A DNA stretch of 64,000 nucleotides from Pseudohalocynthiibacter aestuariivivens (lineage in GTDB: Bacteria > Pseudomonadota > Alphaproteobacteria > Rhodobacterales > Rhodobacteraceae), in NCBI RefSeq assembly GCF_011040495.1, contig NZ_CP049037.1, forward strand, positions 3,534,001 to 3,598,000, in the 5' to 3' direction. A program made the translations under genes and the position numbers. The notes below the pieces were generated by a model. That model was not told where the DNA came from. It searched no databases and saw only the letters and a list, made by a program, of their open reading frames with translations. Below, one piece after another: positions 7,718-17,053 of this stretch (the stretch's first letter is position 1; every line of letters begins with the position of its first letter).

Positions 7718-9340
7718 ATGGATCGTTATGATTTCGTCATCGTCGGAGCGGGGTCAGCGGGCTGTGTTTTGGCCAACCGGCTGAGTGCGGATGGTAAATA
7801 CCGTGTGTTGCTGCTGGAAGCCGGCGGGTCGGATGCCAGTCTGTGGATTTGGATGCCGATCGGCTATGGCAAGACGTTCTACCGCAAATCCGTCAACTGG
7901 ATGTACCAGAGCCAGCCCGATGCCGGCCTGAACGGACGCGTGAGCTATTGGCCCCGCGGCAAGGTCATGGGCGGCTCCAGTTCAATCAACGCAATGGTTT
8001 ACGTCCGCGGGCAGGCGGAGGATTTCGAGGATTGGCGCGCGATGGGGAATCCCGGCTGGGGCTGGGATGATGTGCTGCCCTATTTCCGCAAATCAGAGAG
8101 CAATGATCGCGGCGCGGATGACTGGCGCGGCGGCGACGGGCCGCTCGCGGTCAGCACGATGGATCGCTACCTGCATCCGCTCTGCCAGAACTTCATCAAG
8201 GCGGGCGAACAGATACAGGTGCCGCACAATCCCGATTTCAACGGTGCGCGCCAAGAGGGCGTAGGCACCTATCAGAACACGGCCCGTGATGGCATGCGGA
8301 TGAGCACGGCGCGCGCCTATATCCGGCCTGCGCGCGGACGCGCCAATCTGCGGATAGAAAAGCGCGCGATGGCGACTCGGCTGATCTTTGACGGGACACG
8401 CGCGGGCGGGGTGGAGTACGTCCAGAACGGAAAAACCTGTCGCGCGATGGCGTCACGTGAAGTGATCGTATCGGCGGGTGCGGTCAACTCGCCGCAACTC
8501 TTGCAATTGTCGGGCGTGGGGCCGGGGGCGCTCTTGCGCGAACACGGGGTCGATGTCGTGCAGGATACGCCCGGCGTGGGGCAGCATTTGCAGGACCATC
8601 TGGGCATGGATTTTCTCTATCGCTCCAAGCTGCCAACCCTCAACAACCAGTTGCACAGTTGGTACGGCAAGCTTTGGCAGGGGATGCGTTATGTTTTGAC
8701 CCGTGGCGGGCCACTGTCACTCGGGGTCAATCAGGGGGGCGGATTTGTCCGCACGCGCGCTGGGCTGACACGACCCAACATGCAGCTCTTCTTCTCTCCG
8801 GTCAGCTATACCAAGGCCCCGCCGGGTAAACGTCCGCTGATGAACCCCGACCCATTTGCCGGTTTCCTGATCGGGTCGCAGCCAACACGACCCACCAGCC
8901 GTGGTCATATCGAGATCGCCAGTGCGGACCCGTTCGCGCCGCCTGCTATTCATCCCAATTACCTCAGCACCGATTTCGACATGCAGGAGCAAATCGAGGG
9001 GTTGCGATTTATCCGCAAACTTGCTGCCGCACCCGCTCTTGCCGATATTATCGAAGCCGAGATTGTTCCGGGCCGCGACGTGCAAAGCGACGAAGATTTT
9101 GCCGCCGATGTTCGCGCTCGCGCTGGCACCGTCTTTCACCCGGTCAGTACCTGCCGAATGGGGCCGGACCCGCACGTGGATGTTGTCGATTCACGTTTGC
9201 GGGTCTACGGTTTGCAAGGGTTGCGTGTGGTGGATGCGTCAATATTTCCGACGCTTACATCTGGCAACACCAATGCCCCCGCGATCATGGTGGGGGAAAA
9301 GGGGGCCGATATGATCCTTGAGGATGCAAAGGGGCAGTAG
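7718..9340 (+). CDS. GMC-family FAD-dependent oxidoreductase (choline dehydrogenase-like)
   Basis: This is a full-length GMC oxidoreductase of 540 residues. The N-terminal dinucleotide motif is VGAGSAGCVLANRLS, followed by LLEAGG and the GMC signature around YWPRGKVMGGSSSINAMVYVRG. The C-terminal part carries the active-site His region (FHPVSTCRMG) and the closing NTNAPAIMVGEKGADMI. Members oxidise alcohols to aldehydes, for example choline to betaine aldehyde. The protein resembles BetA in layout, but no betaine aldehyde dehydrogenase or BetI gene is adjacent. Placed between an amine importer and an amine oxidase, it probably acts on an amino alcohol or related compound. Stop and next start are directly adjacent. 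Confidence 0.87.
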   Translation: MDRYDFVIVGAGSAGCVLANRLSADGKYRVLLLEAGGSDASLWIWMPIGYGKTFYRKSVNWMYQSQPDAGLNGRVSYWPRGKVMGGSSSINAMVYVRGQAEDFEDWRAMGNPGWGWDDVLPYFRKSESNDRGADDWRGGDGPLAVSTMDRYLHPLCQNFIKAGEQIQVPHNPDFNGARQEGVGTYQNTARDGMRMSTARAYIRPARGRANLRIEKRAMATRLIFDGTRAGGVEYVQNGKTCRAMASREVIVSAGAVNSPQLLQLSGVGPGALLREHGVDVVQDTPGVGQHLQDHLGMDFLYRSKLPTLNNQLHSWYGKLWQGMRYVLTRGGPLSLGVNQGGGFVRTRAGLTRPNMQLFFSPVSYTKAPPGKRPLMNPDPFAGFLIGSQPTRPTSRGHIEIASADPFAPPAIHPNYLSTDFDMQEQIEGLRFIRKLAAAPALADIIEAEIVPGRDVQSDEDFAADVRARAGTVFHPVSTCRMGPDPHVDVVDSRLRVYGLQGLRVVDASIFPTLTSGNTNAPAIMVGEKGADMILEDAKGQ

Positions 9341-10627
9341 ATGTTCACAGATGATTTCAAGGACCAGCCCTACTGGTGGGATGCAGCCGCGCCCGAGGAC
9401 GCGCGCAGCAGCGAATTGCCCAAAACAGTTGATGTTCTTGTCATTGGATCAGGTTACACTGGCCTACATGCCGCGCTGCGCACCGCACGCGCCGGGCGCA
9501 GCACACTGGTGCTTGAGGCAGAAGCGTTGGGCCATGGCGCCAGCAGCCGCAATGGCGGGCAGGTTTCGACCTCTATCAAACCTGATTTCGCGGCGCTCAA
9601 ACGGCGCTATGGTGAAGACACGGCTCGCGGGATCATCCACGATGCCCAAGCATCGCTGAATTACTTTCAGGACTTTATCGCCGAAGAAGGTATCGACTGT
9701 CATTTGCGTGTGCCGGGTCGCTTTCACGGTGCGCACACGGCCGGACAGTATGACAAGCTGGCGGCGTATGTGGCATCTATGGGCGACGGGATCGACACCG
9801 AGGCATTCATGGTCCCGCGCGCGGATCAGCATGCCGAGTTGGGCACCGACGCTTATTATGGGGGGATCGTCTTTCCCAAACACGCAAGCGTGCATCCGGC
9901 ACTCTACCACAAGGGATTGCGCGATGTGGTGCGCAAGGCCGGCGCGCAAATGGTGTCGCATTGTCGTGTAACAGCAATCGATCGGCAGGCACCGGGATTT
10001 CGCGTACGCACCGAACGGGGCGAGGTGATGGCAAAACGCGTCATCGTTGCCACGAACGGCTATACGACCGGGCTGACGCCATGGCAGCAGCGCCGGGTCA
10101 TACCTATCGGGTCCTATATCATTGCGACCGAAGAGTTGCCGAAGGCGCAGATGGATCGGCTGATACCCACCAACCGGGTGCTGTCAGACACACGCAAGCT
10201 GGTTGTCTACTATCGCCCTTCGCCTGATCGCAAACGTATCCTGTTTGGCGGGCGCGTATCATTGAAAGAGATGAACCCGACCATTACCGGCCCGCGTCTG
10301 AAGAGTATGCTGGTTGCGCTGTTTCCCGAGTTGGAAACCGTCAAGATCAGCTATTCTTGGTCCGGGTATGTCGGATATACCTTCGACACGCTGATGCACT
10401 GCGGACAAGACGACGGACTGTACTATGCCATGGGCTATTGTGGCTCAGGCGTGGGCATGGCCAGCTATCTGGGCATGAAGATCGGCCTTCAGGCGGCGGA
10501 TGATCCGGCGGGCGAGACGGCCTTTGGGCGTATTCCATTCCCGACGCGACCCTTCTACACCGGGAACCCGTGGTTTCTGGCCCCGTCAATCATGGTTTAC
10601 CGTTTCCGTGACCGTTTCGGGATCTAA
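9341..10627 (+). CDS. FAD-dependent amine oxidase, DAO family (gamma-glutamylputrescine oxidoreductase-like)
   Basis: The protein has 428 residues with an N-terminal FAD-binding motif (VIGSGYTGLHAALRTARAG) and the ASSRNGGQVSTSIKPDF segment, typical of PuuB/OrdL-type members. The C-terminal FAD contact is YYAMGYCGSGVGMASYLG. PuuB oxidises gamma-glutamylputrescine to the aldehyde and hydrogen peroxide; related enzymes act on N-alkyl amino acids. No gamma-glutamylputrescine synthetase (PuuA) is in the window, so the true substrate may differ. It is the last gene of the MocR-linked operon, directly abutting the GMC gene and convergent with the LysR gene. Confidence 0.85.
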   Translation: MFTDDFKDQPYWWDAAAPEDARSSELPKTVDVLVIGSGYTGLHAALRTARAGRSTLVLEAEALGHGASSRNGGQVSTSIKPDFAALKRRYGEDTARGIIHDAQASLNYFQDFIAEEGIDCHLRVPGRFHGAHTAGQYDKLAAYVASMGDGIDTEAFMVPRADQHAELGTDAYYGGIVFPKHASVHPALYHKGLRDVVRKAGAQMVSHCRVTAIDRQAPGFRVRTERGEVMAKRVIVATNGYTTGLTPWQQRRVIPIGSYIIATEELPKAQMDRLIPTNRVLSDTRKLVVYYRPSPDRKRILFGGRVSLKEMNPTITGPRLKSMLVALFPELETVKISYSWSGYVGYTFDTLMHCGQDDGLYYAMGYCGSGVGMASYLGMKIGLQAADDPAGETAFGRIPFPTRPFYTGNPWFLAPSIMVYRFRDRFGI

Positions 10628-10642
10628 GATGCGCCGAAGCTG

Positions 10643-11626
10643 TCAGCTGTAAGTGCGATCCGCGATCGGCGTGTTGTCGATCTTGTCCTGAAGCATACGC
10701 AGCAAAATCTCTTCGGCGCGGTTCATCACCGCGTGCGGGTTCCACACCAGATGCACGTCAATGGCGGGCAGGTCATCGTAGGGCGGCACCTGCCATAGCG
10801 CACCATCGGCCACGTCGCGGGCTGCGACGTGTACAGGCAGCGGCCCGATCCCGATCCCGGCCATGATCATCCGCCGCACCTCTTCCAGATTACTGGATGT
10901 GCCGACGATCTTTTCACTCATGCTGGATTGCGCGCGCATCAAGGTCACGGGACTTAGGACATCCTGCAGACGATCAGTATCGAAGCTGACTGAGTTACTA
11001 CCCTCCAGATCGGCGGGCGACAGGCTGCCGCGTCCAAACAGCGGATGACCCGGCCCGCAATAGAGGCCAAAGAACTCGCGGTATAGTTGCCGGTATTCCA
11101 GTCGCGCATTGCGGCTGCGCACTAGGCACAGCGCAAAGGAAGCGCGTTTCGCCTGCACTTCGGCAATCGCGTCGATGCTGGACAGCACTTCTACAGTCAG
11201 CGTCGTTTGTGGGTTTGCGCGGTGCCAATCGGACAGGATCCGGTCGAAAAACGGACAAACTACATGGCTTGCCACGACCAAATCCACATGCCCGCGCACG
11301 TCATCTGTCATTTCGCGCAACAGTGTGGACAACCGCAGGATCGATCCGTTTATGTCCAACGCTTCACGATAGAGGAGGCGGCCGGCATCAGTCAGGGAAT
11401 AGTGGCCGGGGCGTCGATCTATCAGCTGACGGCCGACGCGATCTTCCAGACGTTTCAATGCGGTAGACACCGAAGGCTGCTTTAGGCGCAGCCGTTCAGA
11501 TGCGTCGGTGATCGACCGGGATTCAGCCAATACGACGAAGGTGCGAAGCAGGTTCCAGTCCAACTCTCGCGCGATGCGTTGCGGGCTGTATCGGTGGTCA
11601 TCCGAACTAACAATAGGCACTGGCAA
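10643..11626 (-). CDS. LysR-family transcriptional regulator
   Basis: About 327 residues, with a LysR winged helix near residues 24-85 (LLRTFVVLAESRSITDASERLRLKQPSVSTALKRLEDRVG, then LTDAGRLLYREA). The two-lobe effector-binding domain follows. The start is uncertain: the most upstream in-frame candidate is TTG at 11626, with GTG at 11620 close by, and no clear ribosome-binding site is seen. It is divergently transcribed from the ten-gene operon beginning at 11711, with an 85-bp spacer, the classic arrangement in which LysR regulates the divergent operon and itself. The effector is probably the imported amine or a catabolite. Confidence 0.88.
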   Translation of the reverse strand: MPVPIVSSDDHRYSPQRIARELDWNLLRTFVVLAESRSITDASERLRLKQPSVSTALKRLEDRVGRQLIDRRPGHYSLTDAGRLLYREALDINGSILRLSTLLREMTDDVRGHVDLVVASHVVCPFFDRILSDWHRANPQTTLTVEVLSSIDAIAEVQAKRASFALCLVRSRNARLEYRQLYREFFGLYCGPGHPLFGRGSLSPADLEGSNSVSFDTDRLQDVLSPVTLMRAQSSMSEKIVGTSSNLEEVRRMIMAGIGIGPLPVHVAARDVADGALWQVPPYDDLPAIDVHLVWNPHAVMNRAEEILLRMLQDKIDNTPIADRTYS

Positions 11627-11710
11627 TACTCATCATTCTAATTATCTATTTGCGCGATGATCCTCCGCTCCGCATGCTTTGTGCAAGAAGAAACTGGGGG
11701 AGTCGTCCAT

Positions 11711-12577
11711 ATGTCGGTCGAAGCGCGCGAAAAGCGCCAGCCGTGGATATTGTTATCGCCCGCATTAACGGCGATCACGCTGCTGCTGTTTATCCCGCTG
11801 CTTTTCATCCTCGTTTACAGTTTCTGGCTGCGCACCGCGACGGGCGCGGATGAAGTCGGATTTTATCTGGACAACTGGCGCGAGGCGCTGACCGATGCGT
11901 TCTATCGCGACATCCTGCTACATACGCTGCGCATCGCGGCCATCACCACATTGCTTTGTGCTGTCATGGGCTATCCAGCGGCCTATTTCATCGCGCGCTC
12001 GAAGGGGAACAAGCCAGTTCTGCTGTTGTTGCTGATGCTGCCGTTTTGGATCAGCTACATCATCCGCACGATGAGCTGGATCAACATCCTCGGGGTATCA
12101 GGCGCGCTCAATACATTCCTGCTGTGGATCGGCATCATCAACGAGCCGATGCAGATGCTTTACAATGAGGCGACAGTGATCCTTGGCCTCGTGCACTTTC
12201 TGCTGCCCTTCATGGTGCTGAACGTCTTTGTCAGCCTCGATGGCATAGACGAAACGTTAGAGGACGCGGCGAACTCTCTGGGCGCGACGCGCTGGCAGTC
12301 TTTCCTTCAGGTCACGCTGCCTTTGTCATTGCCCGGTCTCGCGGCGGGTGGGTTGCTGTGCTTTGTACTGGGTGCAGGGACCTACATCACACCGCTGGTG
12401 CTGGGTGGTACCTCTGACGCGATGTTCGCCAATCTGGTATTCGAGGCGATCATCACACAGCTGAACTGGCCGCTGGGTAGCGCGCTGTCGCTGATGTTGC
12501 TGGCTGTGCTTGGCGTACTGGTGATGATCTACAACCGTTATCTGGGCATGGCGCAATTGATGAAGGGGCTGGGCTGA
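11711..12577 (+). CDS. ABC transporter permease, polyamine type (PotB-like)
   Basis: The start is set at the ATG at 11711, preceded by GGGGGAG; an in-frame upstream ATG at 11657 would add 18 residues with no hydrophobic or family character. The resulting 288-residue protein has about six membrane segments and an EAA loop (EDAANSLGATRWQSFLQVTLPLSLPGL). The IRTMSWINILG region fits PotB/PotH proteins. It is the first gene of the LysR-linked operon. Unlike the operon at 3.7 kb, the two permeases come first, then the binding protein, then the ATPase. It overlaps the next gene by one base (TGATG). Confidence 0.9.
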   Translation: MSVEAREKRQPWILLSPALTAITLLLFIPLLFILVYSFWLRTATGADEVGFYLDNWREALTDAFYRDILLHTLRIAAITTLLCAVMGYPAAYFIARSKGNKPVLLLLLMLPFWISYIIRTMSWINILGVSGALNTFLLWIGIINEPMQMLYNEATVILGLVHFLLPFMVLNVFVSLDGIDETLEDAANSLGATRWQSFLQVTLPLSLPGLAAGGLLCFVLGAGTYITPLVLGGTSDAMFANLVFEAIITQLNWPLGSALSLMLLAVLGVLVMIYNRYLGMAQLMKGLG

Positions 12578-13383
12578 TGGCTGAGCGCACGACATCCTTT
12601 GGCTGGCATATGATCCGTGGATACGCTGTGTTGGTCTATATTTTCATGTTCCTGCCGGTGATGGTGGTTGTGCTGCTCAGCTTCAACGCCAGTCAATTCG
12701 GCAGCTTCCCGATGACCGGATTTTCGTTTCGCTGGTTTATCGAGTTGTGGGAGAACGAGGCGATCCTGCGCGCGTTCCGAACGTCGGTCATTCTGGGTCT
12801 GTTGACGGCCGCCATCTCGACCACGCTTGGCGTGTTGGCCAGCCTCGCCTTGGTGCGGTACCGAGTGCCGGGGGCGAACATGATCTCGACCATCCTGATC
12901 GCCCCCATTCTGGTCCCCGAAGTGGTGCTGGCGGTGGCGCTGCTGTTGTTCCTGAACTTTCTGGGCGTAAATAAGAGTTTCGCGTTACTGCTTTTTGGCC
13001 ATGTGATCTTTACCCTGCCGTTTGTCATTCTCGTCGTGCAGGCGCGGCTGATCGCCATCCGACGTGACGTCGAAGAGGCGGCGATGAGCCTCGGCGCTTC
13101 GCCAGTGCAGACATTTTTTCAAGTGACGCTGCCGCTGATGCTACCTGCGGTTCTGGCCGGCGCACTTTTCGCCTTTACGATCAGTTTTGACGACATCACC
13201 GGCACTCTGTTTTGGAAGCCGGGCGGCGTCGAGACCGTGCCGACGCAGATTTTCGCGATGCTGCGCAATTCCATCAGCCCCGAGATCAACGCGCTGGGGA
13301 CTGTGATGATCGTGATGACCGTGGGTCTGCCCCTGTTGGGCGCCGCCATCGCTAGACAACTTTCAAAGAAAAGCGGGCTCTGA
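12577..13383 (+). CDS. ABC transporter permease, polyamine type (PotC-like)
   Basis: A 268-residue inner-membrane protein with about six hydrophobic segments and the EAA loop EEAAMSLGASPVQTFFQVTLPLMLPAV. The opening after helix 1 (SFNASQFGSFPMTGFSFRWF) and ISFDDITGTLFW are typical of PotC/PotI/YdcV. It is coupled to the upstream permease by TGATG and forms the channel with it. A 41-base gap containing a strong GGAGG site leads to the binding-protein gene. Confidence 0.9.
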   Translation: MAERTTSFGWHMIRGYAVLVYIFMFLPVMVVVLLSFNASQFGSFPMTGFSFRWFIELWENEAILRAFRTSVILGLLTAAISTTLGVLASLALVRYRVPGANMISTILIAPILVPEVVLAVALLLFLNFLGVNKSFALLLFGHVIFTLPFVILVVQARLIAIRRDVEEAAMSLGASPVQTFFQVTLPLMLPAVLAGALFAFTISFDDITGTLFWKPGGVETVPTQIFAMLRNSISPEINALGTVMIVMTVGLPLLGAAIARQLSKKSGL

Positions 13384-13424
13384 CGATCCGCTGAAATTAA
13401 CCCGATCCAATGGAGGAAACCAAC

Positions 13425-14570
13425 ATGACCAAGATCGACAACACCAAACGCTATGAGCGGCTGCGCGAGCGGTATATGAACGGCGACCTGAGCCGCCGTA
13501 ATTTTCTGGGCCTGCTGGGCGCTGCTGGTGCGGCCTATGGCCTTGTGACGCCCTACCGCGCTATGGCGGCGGACGTGACCGAGGTCCGTTTTGACGGTTG
13601 GGGTGGCGTCGTTTCCGAGGCGCTGCGTGCCAATGCGTTCGATCCCTTCGAAAACGAGACGGGCATGAAGGTCGTCGACGGCACGTTCGGTGGCGGTGAC
13701 GAATACCTGAGCCGCGTGAAGGCCAGCCAGCCGGGCGAGTACAACATTGCCCACTTGTCGGGCGTGTTCGACTACGCGCGTTATCACAATCTGGGCCTCA
13801 GTTCCGAACTGAACGAGGATAACATTCCGAACCTCGAATTCGTCATTCCCAAGCTGATCGACGTGTTCCGCGGCGTGACCGATGGCAAGCTGAGCTGCGT
13901 CCCCTACGATTACGGCACTACTGGCCTCGCCTACAATCGCAAGCATATCTCGGACGAAGAGATGCAGGAGAAGGGTGCGATGATCCTGCTGGACGCCGAT
14001 CGCAAGGGCAAGATCGCAGGCTGGTCTGACTGGCGCACGCGGATGTGGTACGCTGCTTTGCAGACTGGTCAATCGCCCAACGACATCACGGATGTGGAGG
14101 CCGCATGGGATGCCGTGCGTCAGCACCGCGACCTTAGCCTGAAGTACTGGGGTTCCGGTGCCGAATTGATGAGCCTGCTGGCCGAAGAGGAAATCTATGT
14201 GACCGAAGGCTGGTCTGGCCGCATCTATGCGCTGCAGGAACAGGGTCACGATATCGGCTACATGGATCCGCCCAACGGATTTGGCTGGCAGGAATGCATG
14301 TTCGTGATCAAGGGCAGCCCGATGGAGGCGTGCGAGGAATTGTTGAACTTCATGCTGGCACCGGAAACGTCGATCGCCGTGGCCGAAGGGCAGAATTATC
14401 CGCCGGCACTTGATCCCAACAAGGTTGATTTGGGCAAGAAGATCCCGACCTTGCCCGCGTTCGATCCCAATGGCACGCTCGAAAACCTGACCTTCGCCGA
14501 TCCGGGCTATTGGAACGGCAACGAAGCGGAGTGGGCAAAAACCTTTGGCCGCGTCCAAAAAGGGTACTAA
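13425..14570 (+). CDS. Tat-exported polyamine-type substrate-binding protein
   Basis: The start is set at the ATG at 13425, because the GGAGG site sits inside the codons that follow an earlier ATG at 13410. The 381-residue product opens with a twin-arginine signal (LSRRNFLGLLGAAGAAYGL), so it is probably exported folded. The mature part (VRFDGWGGVVSEALRANAF, later GTTGLAYNRKHI and LLAEEEIYVTEGWSGRIYAL) belongs to the PotD/PotF cluster but differs clearly from the other two in this window, suggesting another ligand. A Rho-independent-type hairpin follows six bases after the stop codon. Confidence 0.88.
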   Translation: MTKIDNTKRYERLRERYMNGDLSRRNFLGLLGAAGAAYGLVTPYRAMAADVTEVRFDGWGGVVSEALRANAFDPFENETGMKVVDGTFGGGDEYLSRVKASQPGEYNIAHLSGVFDYARYHNLGLSSELNEDNIPNLEFVIPKLIDVFRGVTDGKLSCVPYDYGTTGLAYNRKHISDEEMQEKGAMILLDADRKGKIAGWSDWRTRMWYAALQTGQSPNDITDVEAAWDAVRQHRDLSLKYWGSGAELMSLLAEEEIYVTEGWSGRIYALQEQGHDIGYMDPPNGFGWQECMFVIKGSPMEACEELLNFMLAPETSIAVAEGQNYPPALDPNKVDLGKKIPTLPAFDPNGTLENLTFADPGYWNGNEAEWAKTFGRVQKGY

Positions 14571-14576
14571 GTAGCG

Positions 14577-14608
14577 CCCGCCTCGGATTCGGTCCGGGGC
14601 GGGGTTTT
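14577..14608 (+). terminator. Intra-operon terminator-like hairpin after the binding-protein gene
   Basis: CCCGCCTCGGA (14577-14587) pairs with TCCGGGGCGGG (14593-14603) through one G-T wobble around a 5-nt loop, followed by G and TTTT. It lies between the binding-protein and ATPase genes, so it probably attenuates downstream transcription or stabilises the upstream message. Confidence 0.72.
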
Positions 14609-14639
14609 CCCAATTCGATCCGAACAGGATACTGCCGCC

Positions 14640-15719
14640 ATGAGTTCCGTCAGCCTTAACAATATCGTCAAACGCTTTGGCAGTTTTACTGCTGTGCACA
14701 AGGCGAATCTGGAAATTCCCGAAGGCGCGTTTGTCACGCTTCTTGGCCCGTCGGGCTGCGGCAAAACCACCAACCTGCGGATGATCGCAGGGTTGCTTGA
14801 CCCCAGCGAGGGTGAAATCCTGATCGGGGGGCGGCGCGTCAACGACGTGCCGATTCATAAACGCAACCTTGGGATTGTGTTCCAGAATTATGCATTGTTC
14901 CCGCACAAGACGGTGGCGGATAATATCGCTTTTGGCCTCAAATACCGCGATGTCCCCGCCAGCGAGATACCGGGCAAGGTGCAGGCGGCGCTGGAACTGG
15001 TGCAACTGCCCGATGTGGGCCATCGTTACCCCAAAGAACTGTCGGGCGGACAACAACAGCGGATCGCATTGGCGCGCGCGATCGTGATCGAGCCTGATGT
15101 TCTGCTGCTGGACGAACCGCTTAGTGCGCTGGACGCCAACCTGCGCGAAGACATGCGGGTAGAGTTGAAACGCATTCAGGACCAGATCGGCGTGACCACG
15201 GTATTTGTCACCCACGACCAGTCCGAGGCGCTGGCGATGTCCGATCATATCGTGGTGATGAGCGCGGGCCGCATAGAACAGGTCGGCGCACCCGAAGAGG
15301 TTTACAACAACCCGGCGAGCGAGTTCGTCGCCAACTTCCTCGGCGCGTCCAACGTGCTTGACGCCGATTGCCGCGCGCTAGAGGCAGGTGGTGCGTTACT
15401 GGACACGCCTCTATTCGGCGACGTGCCATTACCGCCCGCGAAATCCGTCCGTCTCAGCGGCCCAGGCCCGGCCAAGCTGGTGCTGCGCGCGGAAAAATTG
15501 CAAGTGATGAAAGAGGGCGCGGCACCTGAAGGGATGATTACTGCGCCTGCGACGGTAGAAACCGTAGATTATCAGGGCCAGACTGTGCGCTATTTCGTGC
15601 GGGTCGGGGATACGCAACTACAGGCGCTCAACATGATCGACGATCACCCGTTTTCCCAAGGCAGCGCAGCCATAGTCGCGTTCCGCCCCAGAGACGGGTC
15701 GGCACTGGCAGTACAATGA
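14640..15719 (+). CDS. ABC transporter ATP-binding protein, polyamine type (PotA-like)
   Basis: This 359-residue ATPase has Walker A (LGPSGCGKTT), Q-loop (VFQNYALFPH), signature (LSGGQQQRIALARA), Walker B (VLLLDEPLSALD) and H-loop (FVTHDQSEAL). A TOBE-type domain covers about residues 245-359. It powers the importer formed by the two permeases and the Tat-exported binding protein upstream. It shares four bases (ATGA) with the aminotransferase gene, tying uptake to catabolism. Confidence 0.93.
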   Translation: MSSVSLNNIVKRFGSFTAVHKANLEIPEGAFVTLLGPSGCGKTTNLRMIAGLLDPSEGEILIGGRRVNDVPIHKRNLGIVFQNYALFPHKTVADNIAFGLKYRDVPASEIPGKVQAALELVQLPDVGHRYPKELSGGQQQRIALARAIVIEPDVLLLDEPLSALDANLREDMRVELKRIQDQIGVTTVFVTHDQSEALAMSDHIVVMSAGRIEQVGAPEEVYNNPASEFVANFLGASNVLDADCRALEAGGALLDTPLFGDVPLPPAKSVRLSGPGPAKLVLRAEKLQVMKEGAAPEGMITAPATVETVDYQGQTVRYFVRVGDTQLQALNMIDDHPFSQGSAAIVAFRPRDGSALAVQ

Positions 15720-17053
15720 GCCATCTATTCTATCAGGGTCGCACGCGCAAACCGGTGCTGGCGCAGGCGCGCGGCGTCTATATGTGGGACGAGGGCGGTA
15801 AGCGATATCTCGACGGGTCGAGCGGCGCGATGGTTTGCAATATCGGCCACTCCAACGAGGCCGTGCTGGAAGCGATGCGCCGTCAGATGGAAAAATCAAC
15901 CTTCGGGTATCGCCTGCACTTTGAAACCGAAGCGTCAGAGAGATTGGCGGCGAGAACAGTCGAAAAGACGCCGGCCGGTCTGAACAAGGTGTTTTTTGTT
16001 TCCGGCGGATCAGAGGCGGTGGAAAGTGCGATGAAGCTAGCACGCCAGCATGCTATCGCGACCGGCAGAGAGCGGCGCTGGAAAGTGATTTCGCGCAGCC
16101 CGTCCTATCACGGCTGCACCTTGGGCGCGCTGGCGGTGACGGGCTACACAACGCTCACCCAACCCTTTGCCCCGATGATGCGGGAGATGCCGAAAATCCC
16201 TGCGCCACGCGCCTATCTCGACGGGTTGGACCCGACCGATCCGGCGACGGGTGATCACTATGCCGACATGCTGGAGGATTGCATCGCCCGCGAAGGGGCA
16301 GCCAGCGTTCTGGCCTTCCTGATGGAGCCTGTCGGCGGCGCATCCACCGGCGCGCTGGTGCCGCCGACAGGCTATATGAAACGTATCCGCCAAATATGTG
16401 ACCGGCACGACATCATCCTGATCATGGATGAGGTGATGACCGGTGCGGGCCGTACCGGGGCCTTTCTGGGGGCAGACCACTGGGGTGTCACGCCGGATAT
16501 TGTCGTCCTGTCCAAGGGTTTTGCCGCCGGTTACGCGCCGCTGGGGGCCATCGTCGCCAGTGATGCCATCGTCAATCCGGTGCTGGATGCAGGTGGGTTT
16601 GCGCATGGGTTCACCTATGCGGGCAATCCGCTGGCCTGTGCCGCTGGCCATGCAGTGCTGGAGGAGATTGACCGGCTGGGCCTGATCAAGAATGCCGCGC
16701 GCATGGGGGACCGGTTGCGTGCCCGCCTTGATGGATTGATGGAGCGTCACGAGATCATCGGCGACGTGCGGGGCAAGGGACTGTTGCTGGCCTTCGAATT
16801 CATGGCAGACCGGGTGAGCAAGCGACCGCTTCCCAAGGAGTGCGACGCCTATCTTCGCTTTGTCGAGATTGCCTATGAAAAAGGCCTGATCGTTTACGCG
16901 CGGCGGACGCGGGACGGAGTAGAAGGAGATCACATTCTGGTCTGTCCACCCCTGACGGTGACGAATACGCATCTAGACGAAATTATCGAAATTCTCGACC
17001 AGTCCTTGCAGCAGTTCACTGCTGAACTGCCCGCGCTAAAGGAGATGGCCTGA
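15716..17053 (+). CDS. Class III PLP-dependent aminotransferase
   Basis: A 445-residue fold type I aminotransferase. Visible features are FVSGGSEAVESAMKLARQ (phosphate cup), the SYHGCT aromatic/His pair stacking on PLP, Asp238 in LIMDEVMTGAGRTG and the PLP lysine at about Lys267 (VVLSKGFAAGYAPLGA). Class III members act on omega- or beta-amino groups. The adjacent BKACE gene needs a beta-keto acid, and transamination of a beta-amino acid would supply one; this is an inference from order. It overlaps its neighbours by ATGA upstream and by one base downstream. The donor could also be a diamine liberated by the acetylpolyamine amidohydrolase. Confidence 0.9.
   Translation: MSHLFYQGRTRKPVLAQARGVYMWDEGGKRYLDGSSGAMVCNIGHSNEAVLEAMRRQMEKSTFGYRLHFETEASERLAARTVEKTPAGLNKVFFVSGGSEAVESAMKLARQHAIATGRERRWKVISRSPSYHGCTLGALAVTGYTTLTQPFAPMMREMPKIPAPRAYLDGLDPTDPATGDHYADMLEDCIAREGAASVLAFLMEPVGGASTGALVPPTGYMKRIRQICDRHDIILIMDEVMTGAGRTGAFLGADHWGVTPDIVVLSKGFAAGYAPLGAIVASDAIVNPVLDAGGFAHGFTYAGNPLACAAGHAVLEEIDRLGLIKNAARMGDRLRARLDGLMERHEIIGDVRGKGLLLAFEFMADRVSKRPLPKECDAYLRFVEIAYEKGLIVYARRTRDGVEGDHILVCPPLTVTNTHLDEIIEILDQSLQQFTAELPALKEMA

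Noticed and set aside
7718..9340. Calling the GMC oxidoreductase choline dehydrogenase (betA)
   Set aside because: Layout is similar, but betB, betI and a choline transporter are not adjacent, and GMC enzymes of this type have many substrates.
11657..11710. Upstream ATG extending the PotB-like permease by 18 residues
   Set aside because: GGGGGAG is placed correctly for the ATG at 11711 and the extra residues show no family character.
13119..15248. A 709-codon open frame on the minus strand
   Set aside because: It lies antisense to the permease, binding-protein and ATPase genes, which have full family motifs; its translation is His/Gln/Arg-rich with no domain, as expected for a GC-rich shadow frame.
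16037..16972. A 311-codon minus-strand open frame inside the aminotransferase gene
   Set aside because: Antisense shadow of a gene with clear PLP-enzyme motifs; no ribosome-binding site or family match.
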